Under the pieces are notes generated by a model, which searched no databases, was not told the DNA's origin, and was given only the letters and a program-made list of their open reading frames with translations. DNA of 64,000 bases from the NCBI RefSeq assembly GCF_042653765.1, contig NZ_JBHSEZ010000029.1, positions 1 through 64,000 on the forward strand, given 5' to 3'. How positions within the stretch are numbered: the first letter of the stretch is position 1; each line of letters begins with the position of its first letter. This document shows, one piece after another, positions 7,954-17,895 of the stretch. The DNA is from Castellaniella denitrificans (GTDB lineage Bacteria > Pseudomonadota > Gammaproteobacteria > Burkholderiales > Burkholderiaceae_B). A program made the position numbers and the translations under genes.

Positions 7954-8032
7954 TGTTCGTGAAACGGTGTTCACGCATCATAGAGGGGTGTGCCGCATCC
8001 CGGTGGCGGGGTGGGATGGAAATGCCACAGCC

Positions 8033-8962
8033 TCACGCGCGCGGATGGTGCTGCGCGTGCAGGGTCTTGAGCCGCTCGCGGGCGACGTGGGTGTAGATCT
8101 GGGTGGTGGAGATGTCCGCGTGGCCCAGCAGCATCTGCACGACGCGCAGGTCGGCGCCGTGGTTCAGCAGGTGGGTGGCGAAGGCGTGGCGCAGGACGTG
8201 GGGCGACAGGGGCACGCGGATGTCGGCCTGCAGGGCGTATTTGCGGATCAGCAGCCAGAAGGCCTGGCGCGTCATGGCGGACCCCCGGGTGGTGGCGAAC
8301 AGGGCGTCGCAGGGGCGCGCGCCCAGGATGGCGGGGCGGCTTTCGCGCAGGTGGCGCTCGATCCAGTGCAGCGCCTCGGCGCCCAGGGGGACCAGGCGGT
8401 CCTTGCCGCCCTTGCCCATGACGACGCGCACCACGCCGTCGCTCAGGCTCAGATCCTGGACGTCCAGGCCGACCAGTTCGCTGACCCGCAGGCCGGTGGC
8501 GTACAGGGTTTCCAGCATGGCGCGGTCGCGCAGCCCGAGGGTGGTGCCGATGTCGGGCGCGGCCAGCAGGGCTTCGACCTGGGCCTCGGACAGGGTCTTG
8601 GGAAAGCGGGCGGGCTGGCGGGCGCTGCGCAGGCCCAGGCAGGGATCCTCGGCGCACAGGCCGCGCCGCAGCGCCCACAGGAAGAAGCGCCGCAGGGCGG
8701 CCAGGCGGCGGTTGGCGGTGCTGGCCTTGGTCTGCCGGTGCTGGGCCGCCAGCCAGGCCTGGATGTCCTCGCGCAGCGCGGATTCGGGCGGGCGGCCGTG
8801 CTCGGCGCGCAGCCAGCCGCCGAAGGCGCACAGGTCGCGCCGGTAGGCGGCCAGGGTGTTGTCCGCCAGGCCGTCCTCCAGCCACAGGGCATCCAGGAAG
8901 GCGTCGATCGTTGGAAAAGGAGAGGGCTGCGCCATGTCCGCTGGGGCGTCCGTCGTGGGCAT
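8033..8962 (-). CDS. xerD: Site-specific tyrosine recombinase XerD
   Basis: With XerC it resolves chromosome dimers at dif under FtsK control. The 309-residue protein has an N-terminal SAM-like core-binding domain (about 18-105) and a C-terminal catalytic domain. Catalytic residues are visible: Arg in TGLRVSEL, Lys in GKGGKDRLVP, His-x-x-Arg in SPHVLRHAFATHLL, His in LLGHADIS and the nucleophile Tyr in TTQIYTHV. It resembles XerD more than XerC or an integrase, and no attachment-site repeat was seen beside it. An alternative start is the ATG ten codons in. Confidence 0.93.
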   Translation of the reverse strand: MPTTDAPADMAQPSPFPTIDAFLDALWLEDGLADNTLAAYRRDLCAFGGWLRAEHGRPPESALREDIQAWLAAQHRQTKASTANRRLAALRRFFLWALRRGLCAEDPCLGLRSARQPARFPKTLSEAQVEALLAAPDIGTTLGLRDRAMLETLYATGLRVSELVGLDVQDLSLSDGVVRVVMGKGGKDRLVPLGAEALHWIERHLRESRPAILGARPCDALFATTRGSAMTRQAFWLLIRKYALQADIRVPLSPHVLRHAFATHLLNHGADLRVVQMLLGHADISTTQIYTHVARERLKTLHAQHHPRA

Positions 8963-9064
8963 GCCTGATTTTACCCGTCCGCGCCGGAAGGCCCCCGCGC
9001 GCCCGTCTCGCCCCGCGCTTGTCCGATGTCAATCCCGATGTCGATCATCACGCGGATCGAATGG

Positions 9065-9088
9065 CGGAATATATCTATATATATTACG
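9065..9088 (+). promoter_or_regulatory. Probable ModE operator upstream of modABC
   Basis: CGGAATATAT-CTAT-ATATATTACG is a 24-bp inverted repeat with 9 of 10 arm positions matching. ModE boxes are AT-rich TATAT-type palindromes in mod promoters, and a modE gene lies at the end of this cluster. With molybdate bound, ModE would repress modABC. Confidence 0.65.
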
Positions 9089-9187
9089 ATGAGCGTCTCG
9101 TTCGCCCGGGACGTTCATGAATCATGGGCCGGGCGAATCGTGATCTGAACGAAGATCGGAACCAAGATCGAGACCAAGGAGTCCTGC

Positions 9188-9937
9188 ATGAAAATCCGTA
9201 CCTGGGTGGCCGCGTGCGCCCTGACCTGCGTGGTGATGCCGGCCGTCGCCGGCGAAGTCCTGGTGTCGGCGGCCGCCAGCCTGACCAATGCGTTCAAGGA
9301 ACTGGCGACGCAGTACGAGGCCGCCCATCCGGGCACCAAGGTGCTGACGACCTTCGGCGCGTCGGACGTGGTGCTGCGCCAGATCACCGAAGGCGCCCCG
9401 GCCGACGTGTTCGCCTCGGCGGACCAGAAGGCCATGGACAAGGCCGAGGCCGCCAAGGCCGTGGATCCCGCGACCCGGGTGAATTTCGTGCGCAACGAGG
9501 TCGTGCTGGTGGTGCCGGCCGACAATCCCCACGGGATCGCTTCGCTGGCCGACCTGAAGAAGGCGGGCGTGACGCGCATCGCCCTGGGCAATCCGGCCTC
9601 CGTGCCGGTGGGCCGCTATACCCAGGCCGCCCTGGAGAAGGCCGGCGCCTGGGACACGGTCAAGGCGCATGAGATCCTGGGCGAGAACGTGCGCCAGGTG
9701 CTCAGCTACGTGGAACGCGGCGAGGTCGACGCCGGCTTCGTCTTCGCCACCGACGCCGCGATCATGAAGGACAAGGTCAAGGTCGTCCAGGCGGTCGAAA
9801 CCCCCACGCCGGTGGTCTATCCGATCGCCCTGGTGCGGCGTGACGGCCGCGCGCCGGAAGCCGCCGACTTCCTGAAGTTCGTGCTGTCGGCCGACGGTCA
9901 GGCCGTGCTGTCCCGCTACGGGTTCGCCAAGCCCTGA
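9188..9937 (+). CDS. modA: Periplasmic molybdate-binding protein ModA
   Basis: The substrate-binding component of the high-affinity molybdate (and tungstate) ABC transporter. The 249-residue precursor has a signal peptide ending in MPAVAG, followed directly by the family signature VLVSAAASLTNAF, whose serines and alanine contact the oxyanion. GASDVVLRQI, ADVFASAD and GNPASVPVGRY are further binding-site segments. GGAG lies seven bases before the ATG. modB starts five bases after the stop. Confidence 0.96.
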   Translation: MKIRTWVAACALTCVVMPAVAGEVLVSAAASLTNAFKELATQYEAAHPGTKVLTTFGASDVVLRQITEGAPADVFASADQKAMDKAEAAKAVDPATRVNFVRNEVVLVVPADNPHGIASLADLKKAGVTRIALGNPASVPVGRYTQAALEKAGAWDTVKAHEILGENVRQVLSYVERGEVDAGFVFATDAAIMKDKVKVVQAVETPTPVVYPIALVRRDGRAPEAADFLKFVLSADGQAVLSRYGFAKP

Positions 9938-9941
9938 TCCG

Positions 9942-10640
9942 ATGAGCGGCATCTGGGTCCCGCTGCTGTTGTCGTTGAAGGTCGCCGGCTGGGCGACCGT
10001 GCTGGCGACGGTCGGCGGGATCGCCGTGGCCTGGGGATTGTCGCGCTGGACGTCGCGCTGGTGCGACGTGGTCGATGCGTTCCTGACCCTGCCCATGGTG
10101 TTGCCGCCCACGGTGACCGGCTATTACCTGCTGGTGCTGTTCGGCCGGCGCGGCTGGCTGGGGGAATGGCTGCAGTCGCACGGGATCGAGCTGGTCTTCA
10201 CCTGGCAGGGCGCGGTGGTGGCCGCCGCCGTGGTGGCGTTCCCGATGGTCCTGAAGGCCGCCCGCGCGGCCTTCCTGGACGTGGACCATCGTCTGGAACA
10301 GGCCGCCGCCGTGCTGGGCGTGTCGTCCGCCGCGGTGTTCTTCCGCGTCAGCCTGCCGCTGGCGATGCGCGGCATTCTGGCCGGGGTGCTGCTGGCGTTC
10401 GCGCGCGCCCTGGGGGAATTCGGCGCCACGCTGATGGTGGCCGGCAACATCCCGGGCCGCACGCAGACCCTGTCGATCGCCATCTACGAGGCGGTCCAGG
10501 CCGGCAACGACGACACGGCCAACATCCTGGTGCTGGTGACCTCGGCGACCTGCGTCGTCATCCTGTGCCTGGCGTCCTGGCTGATGCCCGGCGGGCGCGG
10601 CGGGCGCAATGGGCGGCCCGCGCGCCGGAGCGCGTCATGA
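9942..10640 (+). CDS. modB: Molybdate ABC transporter permease ModB
   Basis: A 232-residue inner-membrane permease with about five to six hydrophobic helices. The EAA loop that docks the ATPase reads EQAAAVLGVSSAAVFFRVSLP. The LPPTVTGYYLL segment and GEFGATLMVAGNIPGRTQT are characteristic of ModB/CysU-type permeases. It sits between modA and modC in the transport operon. Confidence 0.95.
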   Translation: MSGIWVPLLLSLKVAGWATVLATVGGIAVAWGLSRWTSRWCDVVDAFLTLPMVLPPTVTGYYLLVLFGRRGWLGEWLQSHGIELVFTWQGAVVAAAVVAFPMVLKAARAAFLDVDHRLEQAAAVLGVSSAAVFFRVSLPLAMRGILAGVLLAFARALGEFGATLMVAGNIPGRTQTLSIAIYEAVQAGNDDTANILVLVTSATCVVILCLASWLMPGGRGGRNGRPARRSAS

Positions 10641-10701
10641 GTCCGCGGCGGTGTCGCGTCCGGTGGCCGGGCGGCGTCCCGGATCGGGGAGGCCTGTTCT
10701 C

Positions 10702-11400
10702 ATGAGCCTGTCGGTCGACATCCAGTGCCGTGTCGGCGGCGATGGCGGTTTCCTGCTGCGGCCCCGCTGGCGCACCGACGCCCGGCGCGTGGCGCTGTTC
10801 GGGCCGTCGGGCTCGGGCAAGAGCCTGACGATGCAGGCCATCGCCGGGCTGCTGCGCCCCGACCAGGGCCGCATCGAGGTCGCCGGTCGGGTCCTGTTCG
10901 ACGCCGGGGCGGGGGTGGACGTGCCGCCGCGCGACCGGCGGCTGGCTTATCTGTTCCAGGACTATGCCCTGTTCCCCCACCTGACGGTGCGCCAGAACAT
11001 CGGTTTCGGCCTGCGGCGGGGGTGGCTGAACCTGCATGGCCGCCGTGCCTTGCCGGAGCGGGCGCAGCGCTGGGTGCGGGCCTTCGGCCTGGATGCGCTG
11101 CTGGACCGTTATCCGGCCGAATTGTCCGGCGGCCAGCGCCAGCGCGTGGCCCTGGCCCGGGCGCTGTCCACCGATCCGCGGCTGCTGCTGCTGGACGAAC
11201 CCCTGTCGGCCCTGGACGCCGATCTGCGGGTGCGCATGCGGGAAGAACTGGCGCAATTGCAGCGCGACATCGACATCCCGACGGTGTTGATCACGCATGA
11301 CCAGGCCGATGTCCAGGCCCTGGCCGACGAGGTCTTCCACATCGCCCATGGCGAGATCCAGGGCGGCGCCGAGCGTGTTGAACGAGGCGCGGGGGCCTGA
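10702..11400 (+). CDS. modC: Molybdate ABC transporter ATPase ModC, short form
   Basis: The ATP-hydrolysing subunit of the ModABC importer. The Walker A motif GPSGSGKS is at residues 34-41, followed by the Q-loop (FQDYALFPHLTVRQN), the signature LSGGQRQRVALARAL and Walker B LLLLDEPLSALD. At 232 residues it ends soon after the H-loop (LITHDQADV) and lacks the C-terminal Mop/TOBE molybdate-binding domain present in classical ModC of about 350 residues. Feedback control may therefore depend on ModE alone. The ATG at 10702 is chosen because the family similarity begins there; a small gap of 61 bases separates it from modB. Confidence 0.93.
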   Translation: MSLSVDIQCRVGGDGGFLLRPRWRTDARRVALFGPSGSGKSLTMQAIAGLLRPDQGRIEVAGRVLFDAGAGVDVPPRDRRLAYLFQDYALFPHLTVRQNIGFGLRRGWLNLHGRRALPERAQRWVRAFGLDALLDRYPAELSGGQRQRVALARALSTDPRLLLLDEPLSALDADLRVRMREELAQLQRDIDIPTVLITHDQADVQALADEVFHIAHGEIQGGAERVERGAGA

Positions 11401-11432
11401 GTGAGGCGGTTGGGGTCATGTTCGAATTGCGG

Positions 11433-11517
11433 CATCCCTCCACCTCGTGCCTTGCAAGGCACCCGGATCGGATAGGCATGAAATGGTCCGCAGTGGACCA
11501 TTTCATGTCCAATCTCA
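11433..11517 (+). repeat. Two-hairpin intergenic repeat, copy 1 (between convergent modC and modE)
   Basis: A CATCCCTCCACCTC lead is followed by the palindrome GTGCCTTGCAAGGCAC (11447-11462), a linker CCGGATCGGATAGG, and a hairpin with 13-bp perfect arms (11477-11489 and 11495-11507). The repeat reaches the modE stop codon. Other copies are at 23367-23450 and, inverted, at 39665-39774. It probably acts as a bidirectional terminator. Confidence 0.85.
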
Positions 11518-12348
11518 ATCCATCGTGCCGATCAGGACGTCGGTCGCCTGGAAGCAGGCCACGGCCAGGTCGCCGGGGGTGAGCGCGCTTCCGGGGGCGC
11601 CGGGATCGGCCAGCCCCGTGATGCGGACTTTCAGGCCGATGTCCAGGCTGATTTCCGTCAGGGTGCCGTCGTCCGCGCGGTGGCCGATGCGGCCGGTCCA
11701 GCGGTTCAGGCCTTCAGGGTCGGCGGCGGTGCCTCCGGCGGGCGGGTCGCCTGCCGCCGGGGGGCGGATGCGGACCGCCTGGGCCTTCAGGAAGGCCAGC
11801 GCGCGCCGGCCTTTCGCCAGGCCCAGCCGTTCGGTGCTGGCGTGGGTCAGCGTGGCGGCCAGGGACGCGCCTTCGTCCAGGTCCAGCCGGATGCGGTCGT
11901 TGATGCGGCCGGATTCGATGGCGCCGATGGCGCCTTCGTAGCGGTTGCGGGCCGAGGTCTGCAGCGCCATGCTGTGCAGCAGATCCAGGTGCCGGGTACC
12001 GTCGGGGCCGAAGCGTTCCAGTGCCTGCATGAAGCGCTGGTGCTCTGCCTGAGCCGCCTGGTACCAGGCGACGAGTTCGCGCGCCCGGTCGGTCAGGTGC
12101 GCCCCGCCGCCGCGCTTGCCGCCGGTGACCCGCTCGACCAGCAGGCCGCCGGCCAGGCTGTTCATCATGTCCACCGCGTCCCAGGCCGCCTTGTAGCTGA
12201 GGCCGACCTTGCGCGCCGCCGCGCTGATCGAGCCTTCGGTGCCGATGGCGGCCAGCAGGGCCATGCGCCGTTCTGTGCCCCAGCTCTGGTCGCCGCTGCG
12301 CAGGCTCAAGGTGGTGCTCAGTTCGAGTGGGGGGGGCGTGTTTGGCAT
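11515..12348 (-). CDS. modE: Molybdate-responsive transcriptional regulator ModE
   Basis: The 277-residue protein has an N-terminal LysR-like winged helix (about 30-100: GSISAAARKVGLSYKAAWDAV, then VERVTGGKRGGGAHLT) and two C-terminal Mop-type molybdate-binding domains (about 130-200 and 210-277). Molybdate binding would make it repress modABC, probably through the site at 9065-9088, and it may activate molybdoenzyme or cofactor genes. MPNTPPP at 12348 is preferred over an upstream in-frame ATG. It converges on modC. Confidence 0.93.
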   Translation of the reverse strand: MPNTPPPLELSTTLSLRSGDQSWGTERRMALLAAIGTEGSISAAARKVGLSYKAAWDAVDMMNSLAGGLLVERVTGGKRGGGAHLTDRARELVAWYQAAQAEHQRFMQALERFGPDGTRHLDLLHSMALQTSARNRYEGAIGAIESGRINDRIRLDLDEGASLAATLTHASTERLGLAKGRRALAFLKAQAVRIRPPAAGDPPAGGTAADPEGLNRWTGRIGHRADDGTLTEISLDIGLKVRITGLADPGAPGSALTPGDLAVACFQATDVLIGTMD

Positions 12349-12427
12349 GTGGGGCAGTGTACGGGGCGGGTTGGGACGGCTCAAGCGTGCATGGTACATG
12401 GAGTCTGGCGTGTCGGCCGCCGCATTC

Positions 12428-13336
12428 TCAGGGCGGCGGCGCGGCGGCGGCCAGGCAGGCCGCGTAGCCGTCGAGCATGTCGGGCCAGGCGGGCGTCCAG
12501 CCGCTGGCCCGCAGCCGCGCGTTCGACAGGCGCTTGCCGTCGGGCGGGCGGCTTTCGCGCGCGGGGGGCGGTCCGCCCGCCATCCGCGCCAGCGCGTCGT
12601 ACAGGTCCGCCGTGGGCATCGGATGGTCGTCGGTGCCGATGTAGCAGGGCAGGGGATCGGCCAGGGCGAGCAGATGGGCGCAGGCGCGCGCCGCGTCGTC
12701 GACGTGGATCCGGTTGGCCCAGTGGCCCGGGCCGTCCGGCGCGGCGATCCTCCCGGCGCGCAGGCCGTCCGTCAGGCGCAGCCGTCCGGGGCCGTACAGG
12801 CCCGACAGGCGCAGGGCCACGCCGCGTCCGGGCAGCCGGGCATGCAGCAGGGCCTCGGCCTCCAGCATCGCCGCGCCGCGAAAATCCGCCGGGGCGGGGG
12901 GCGTGTCCTCGTCCACCCACCGATCGGCCGGGCCTTGTCCCCAGACGGCCGATGAATCGACCAGCACGCAGCGCCGCAGCCGGCCGGGGTCGGGCAGGGC
13001 GTCCAGCAGGGCGCGCAGGCCCAGGGGGTAGGCGCGGGCGTAGGCCTGGGGCGTGCGGGCGTCGGGCGCGGGGGCGTAGAGGATGTAGGTGATGGGGGCG
13101 GGCGCCGGCTCCGGATCGCCGGAAGCAGTGTCCCCGGGTGCCGGGATCGCCGCCAGCGTCCCGGCCAGGGCATCGGGATCGCCCAGGTCGGCCCGCAGCC
13201 AGCGGATCCGGGCGCCGGGCCGGGCATCCATGGCCCGCCGCCGCAGGCCGGCGCAGGTCCAGGCCCGCGGATCCAGGGCGCCGGCCGTGCGCGCGCACAG
13301 GTCGCCGCCGACCAGCAGGAGCGTATTCGCCTTCAC
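12428..13336 (-). CDS. NAD(P)-dependent epimerase/dehydratase-like SDR protein (YeeZ-type)
   Basis: An extended short-chain dehydrogenase/reductase-like protein of 302 residues. The N-terminal nucleotide-binding strand is present (TLLLVGGDLCAR), although the usual GxxGxxG is degenerate. The SSAVWG...WVDEDTPPAP segment and LRLSGLYGPGR match YeeZ-like sugar epimerase homologues, and NRIHVDDAARA is the conserved C-terminal block. The substrate is unknown. The GTG at 13336, with GAGGAT just upstream, is favoured over the ATG at 13390. It is divergent from mogA with 64 bases between starts. Confidence 0.75.
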   Translation of the reverse strand: MKANTLLLVGGDLCARTAGALDPRAWTCAGLRRRAMDARPGARIRWLRADLGDPDALAGTLAAIPAPGDTASGDPEPAPAPITYILYAPAPDARTPQAYARAYPLGLRALLDALPDPGRLRRCVLVDSSAVWGQGPADRWVDEDTPPAPADFRGAAMLEAEALLHARLPGRGVALRLSGLYGPGRLRLTDGLRAGRIAAPDGPGHWANRIHVDDAARACAHLLALADPLPCYIGTDDHPMPTADLYDALARMAGGPPPARESRPPDGKRLSNARLRASGWTPAWPDMLDGYAACLAAAAPPP

Positions 13337-13400
13337 CGGATCCTCACGGGGTCTGCACCTAATAGAATGTCCATATTCCGTCATCCGCACAGTCTATCCC

Positions 13401-14030
13401 ATGAGCGATTCCTTCCCCCTGCGCCGCAGCCACCCCGACGAACTGATCGTGGGCCTGGTGTCCGTGTCCGACCGGGCCTCGTCCGGCGTCTACCAGGACC
13501 TGGGCATTCCCGCCCTGCGGGAATGGCTGGAATCCGCCCTGACGCGGCCGCCGCAAGTCGTCGCCCGGCTGATTCCCGACGAGCGGGCCGGCATCGCCGC
13601 CACGCTGCGCGAACTGGTGGATGAGGCGCGCTGCGACCTGGTGCTGACCACCGGCGGGACCGGTCCGGCGCGGCGCGACGTGACGCCCGAGGCCACCCTG
13701 GACGTGGCGACCCGCGAGATGCCGGGCTTCGGCGAGCAGATGCGCCAGGTCAGCCTGAAGTTCGTGCCCACGGCCATCCTGTCGCGCCAGGTGGCGGTGA
13801 TCCGCGAACTGCCGGACCACGCGGCCCTGATCGTCAACCTGCCCGGCCAGCCCAAGGCCATCCGGGAAACGCTGGAAGGCCTGCGCGGCGAGGACGGCGC
13901 CGTCCTGGTGCCCGGCATCTTCGCGGCCGTGCCCTATTGCCTGGACCTGATCGGCGGTCCCTACGTCGAAACCCGCGACGAGGTCGTCCGGGCGTTCCGG
14001 CCCAAGTCCGCGCGCCGTCCGGCCGCCTGA
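13401..14030 (+). CDS. mogA: Molybdopterin adenylyltransferase MogA
   Basis: The 209-residue protein of the MogA/MoaB family activates molybdopterin with ATP before molybdenum insertion. It has the early VGLVSVSDRAS segment, the nucleotide/pterin-binding motif TTGGTGPARRDVTPEAT and the C-terminal VNLPGQPKAIRE and PYCLDLIGG blocks. Its position near modABC and modE groups molybdate uptake and use. The start MSDSFPLRR matches family N-termini; the same frame is open further upstream but antisense to the epimerase gene. Confidence 0.93.
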   Translation: MSDSFPLRRSHPDELIVGLVSVSDRASSGVYQDLGIPALREWLESALTRPPQVVARLIPDERAGIAATLRELVDEARCDLVLTTGGTGPARRDVTPEATLDVATREMPGFGEQMRQVSLKFVPTAILSRQVAVIRELPDHAALIVNLPGQPKAIRETLEGLRGEDGAVLVPGIFAAVPYCLDLIGGPYVETRDEVVRAFRPKSARRPAA

Positions 14031-14171
14031 TTCCCGCGGATGCCGGCCGGGCGCGCCGCGTGCGGCGGGGTCCCGGGTCCGGCACCGGGCGGCCAGCATC
14101 GATTCCCGTTCCGCCTTAAAATCCCGGAATCCGCTTTTTCCACCATTCCATTCTCTTCTGGAGGTCCAGCC

Positions 14172-15236
14172 ATGGCCCTGGTTTCCATGCGTCAGCTCCT
14201 CGATCACGCGGCCGAGCACGGCTACGGGATCCCCGCGTTCAACGTCAACAACCTGGAACAGGTCCAGGCCATCATGGAGGCCGCCGCACAGACCGACAGC
14301 CCCGTGATCATGCAGGCGTCGGCCGGCGCGCGCAAATACGCGGGCGAAGGCTTCCTGAAATACCTGATCCAGGCCGCGGTCGAGTCCTATCCGCACATCC
14401 CCGTGGTCATGCACCAGGACCACGGCCAGTCGCCCGACGTGTGCCGGGGCGCCATCGATCTGGGCTTTTCCAGCGTCATGATGGACGGCTCGCTGATGTC
14501 CGACGGCAAGACGATCTCCTCCTACGAATACAACCTGGACGTCACCCAGCAGGTGGTCGCCATGGCGCACAAGCTGGGCGTCACCGTGGAAGGCGAGCTG
14601 GGCTGCCTGGGTTCCCTGGAAACCATGAAGGGCGACAAGGAAGACGGCCACGGCGCGGAAGGCACCATGACCCGCGAGCAGCTGCTGACCGATCCCGAGC
14701 AGGCCGCCGATTTCGTCAAGCGTTCCCAGCTCGACGCGCTGGCCATCGCGGTGGGCACCAGCCATGGCGCCTACAAATTCACGCGCAAGCCCACCGGCGA
14801 CATCCTGTCCGTGCAGCGGATCAAGGAAATCCACGCCCGCCTGCCCAACACCCACCTGGTGATGCACGGCAGCTCCAGCGTGCCCCAGGAACTGCTGGCC
14901 GAGATCCGCCAGTTCGGCGGCGACATGAAGGAAACCTACGGCGTGCCCGTGGAAGAACTCCAGGAAGCCATCAAGTTCGGCGTGCGCAAGGTCAACATCG
15001 ACACCGACATCCGCCTGGCCATGACTGGCGCGATCCGCCGCTTCCTGGCGGAAAACCCGTCCAAGTTCGATCCGCGCGAATACCTGAAGCCGGCCCGCGA
15101 GGCCGCGAAGAAGGTCTGCCTGGCGCGCTACGAGCAGTTCGGCACGGCCGGCCATGCTTCCAAGATCAAGCCGATCCCGCTGTCCGACATGGCCGCGCGC
15201 TACGCTTCCGGCGAACTCAAGCAATTGGTGAAATAA
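14172..15236 (+). CDS. fba: Class II fructose-bisphosphate aldolase
   Basis: Cleaves fructose 1,6-bisphosphate to glyceraldehyde 3-phosphate and dihydroxyacetone phosphate in glycolysis, or the reverse in gluconeogenesis. The 354 residues contain the Zn-binding VVMHQDHGQS (catalytic Asp and His ligand), the VEGELGCLGSLE segment, TSHGAYKF and LVMHGSSSVP with further metal ligands, and the phosphate-binding GVRKVNIDTDIRLA. This is the CbbA/Fba subtype common in beta-proteobacteria. A good GGAGG precedes the ATG; a TAAAAT (14117-14122) may be its -10. purC starts seven bases downstream. Confidence 0.97.
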   Translation: MALVSMRQLLDHAAEHGYGIPAFNVNNLEQVQAIMEAAAQTDSPVIMQASAGARKYAGEGFLKYLIQAAVESYPHIPVVMHQDHGQSPDVCRGAIDLGFSSVMMDGSLMSDGKTISSYEYNLDVTQQVVAMAHKLGVTVEGELGCLGSLETMKGDKEDGHGAEGTMTREQLLTDPEQAADFVKRSQLDALAIAVGTSHGAYKFTRKPTGDILSVQRIKEIHARLPNTHLVMHGSSSVPQELLAEIRQFGGDMKETYGVPVEELQEAIKFGVRKVNIDTDIRLAMTGAIRRFLAENPSKFDPREYLKPAREAAKKVCLARYEQFGTAGHASKIKPIPLSDMAARYASGELKQLVK

Positions 15237-15242
15237 ACCTAC

Positions 15243-16126
<884 letters not shown>

Positions 16127-16130
<4 letters not shown>

Positions 16131-16660
16131 TTCCGTCCGCATCCGCGCCCGCATCCGGCGCGGCGCCGGCTCCGGTGGTCGGCCTGATCATGGGCTCGTC
16201 CAGCGACTGGGACGTGATGCGCCACGCGGCGGCGGTGTTCGACGAATTCGGCATCGCCCACGAAGCCCGCGTCGTGTCCGCGCACCGCATGCCGCTGGAC
16301 ATGGTCGAATACGGCGCCCAAGCGGTGGAACGCGGGCTGCGCGCCATCGTCGCGGGGGCGGGCGGCGCGGCCCACCTGCCCGGCATGATGGCGGCGCTGA
16401 CGCCGGTGCCGGTGTTCGGCGTGCCCGTGCCCTCGCGCTACCTGCGCGGCGAGGATTCCCTGCTGTCCATCGTGCAGATGCCTCGCGGCGTGCCGGTGGG
16501 CACCTTCGCCATCGGCGAGGCGGGCGCGGCCAACGCCGCCTTGCACGTGGTCGCCAACCTGGCCATGACCGACGCCGCGCTGCTGCGCAAACTGCAGGAC
16601 TACCGCGCGCGCCAGACCGGGGCCGCGCGCGCCATGGTCGTGCCGCCGGAGGCGTCATGA
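16127..16660 (+). CDS. purE: N5-CAIR mutase PurE
   Basis: Class I PurE converts N5-carboxyaminoimidazole ribonucleotide to CAIR. The 177 residues include the phosphate-binding GSSSDWDVM, the catalytic SAHRMP histidine, AGAGGAAHLPGM and GVPVPSRYL..EDSLLSIVQMP. A 15-residue Pro/Ala-rich leader precedes the core. It overlaps both neighbours by four bases (ATGA), so purC-purE-purK are translationally coupled. Confidence 0.97.
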
Positions 16661-17895
16661 GCGTGCCGCCGGATACGGGCGCCGCGACGCGGCGGGCGGC
16701 CGGCGACGACGCATCCCCGGCCGCCGCGGCCTGGGGCGCCGCCCCGCTGCCCCCCGGCGCCTGGCTGGGCGTGCTGGGCGGCGGCCAACTGGGCCGCATG
16801 TTCTGCCAGGCCGCCCAGGCCCTGGGCTACCGGGTGGCGGTGCTGGACCCGGCCGAATCCTGTCCGGCGGGCATGGTGGCCGACGAGCACATCCGTGCCG
16901 CCTACGACGACGCGGCCGGGCTCGACCGGCTGGCGCAGCGCTGCGCCGCCGTGACCACGGAATTCGAGAACGTCCCGGCCGACAGCCTGCGCCGCCTGGC
17001 GCGGTCCCGGATCACGGCGCCCTCGGGCGACGCCGTGGCGGTGGCCCAGGACCGGCTGGCGGAAAAATCCTACATCCAGGCGGCGGGCGTGCCGGTGGCC
17101 GCCCATGCGGCCATCCATTCCGCGGCCGACCTGGACGCCTGTCCCGACGGACTGTTCCCGGGCGTCCTCAAGACCGTCCGCTTCGGCTACGACGGCAAGG
17201 GCCAGGCGCGCGTGGCCTCGCGCGACGAGGCCCGGCAGGCCTTCGGCGCGCTGCGCGGCGTGCCGTGCATCCTGGAAGCCCTGCAGCCCCTGGACTACGA
17301 GATCTCGGTGGTGGTGGCGCGCGACCTGCGCGGCCGCGCCGTCAGCTATCCTCCCTCGCGCAATGTCCACCGGGACGGCATCCTGGCGCTGTCGGTCGCG
17401 GACGGCTCGGTGCCGGCCGATGTCGCCGACCGGGCGCGGGGCCACGCCCTGTCCCTGGCCGACCACCTGGATTACCACGGCGTGCTGTGCGTGGAATTCT
17501 TCGTGCTGCGCGACGGCCGCGTGCTCGCCAACGAGATGGCGCCGCGCCCCCACAACAGCGGCCACTATACCCAGGACGGCTGCCTGGTCAGCCAGTTCGA
17601 GCAGCAGGCGCGCGTCATGGCCGGACTGCCGCTGGGCGACACCGCCCCGCTGCGGCCGGCCGCCATGCTCAATCTGCTGGGCGACCTGTGGTTCGACGCG
17701 CAGGACCGGCGGCGCGAGCCGGACTGGGCGGGCGTGCTGGCGGTGCCCGGCACCCGCCTGCACCTGTATGCCAAGTCCGAGGCGCGGCGCGCCCGCAAGA
17801 TGGGCCATGTGAACATCCTCGGCGCGGACGCCGCGCAGTTGCGCGAGCGCATCGCCCAGGTGTCGGCCGTGCTGGGGCTGCCCGATGCCGGCTGA
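16657..17895 (+). CDS. purK: N5-CAIR synthetase PurK
   Basis: An ATP-grasp enzyme that makes N5-CAIR from AIR, bicarbonate and ATP, feeding PurE. The 412 residues have a PreATP-grasp N-terminus with GVLGGGQLGRM, the central VTTEFENVPA, the lysine of KTVRFGYDGKGQ, and the metal-binding CVEFFVLRDG and NEMAPRPHNSGHYT motifs. A disordered Ala/Pro-rich extension of about 35 residues precedes the core. Its 3' end overlaps the next gene by 11 bases. Confidence 0.96.
   Translation: MSVPPDTGAATRRAAGDDASPAAAAWGAAPLPPGAWLGVLGGGQLGRMFCQAAQALGYRVAVLDPAESCPAGMVADEHIRAAYDDAAGLDRLAQRCAAVTTEFENVPADSLRRLARSRITAPSGDAVAVAQDRLAEKSYIQAAGVPVAAHAAIHSAADLDACPDGLFPGVLKTVRFGYDGKGQARVASRDEARQAFGALRGVPCILEALQPLDYEISVVVARDLRGRAVSYPPSRNVHRDGILALSVADGSVPADVADRARGHALSLADHLDYHGVLCVEFFVLRDGRVLANEMAPRPHNSGHYTQDGCLVSQFEQQARVMAGLPLGDTAPLRPAAMLNLLGDLWFDAQDRRREPDWAGVLAVPGTRLHLYAKSEARRARKMGHVNILGADAAQLRERIAQVSAVLGLPDAG

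Noticed and set aside
8033..8962. Tyrosine recombinase as an integrase marking a genomic island
   Set aside because: Sequence fits XerD, and no attachment-site repeat was seen at the nearby tRNA-Arg.
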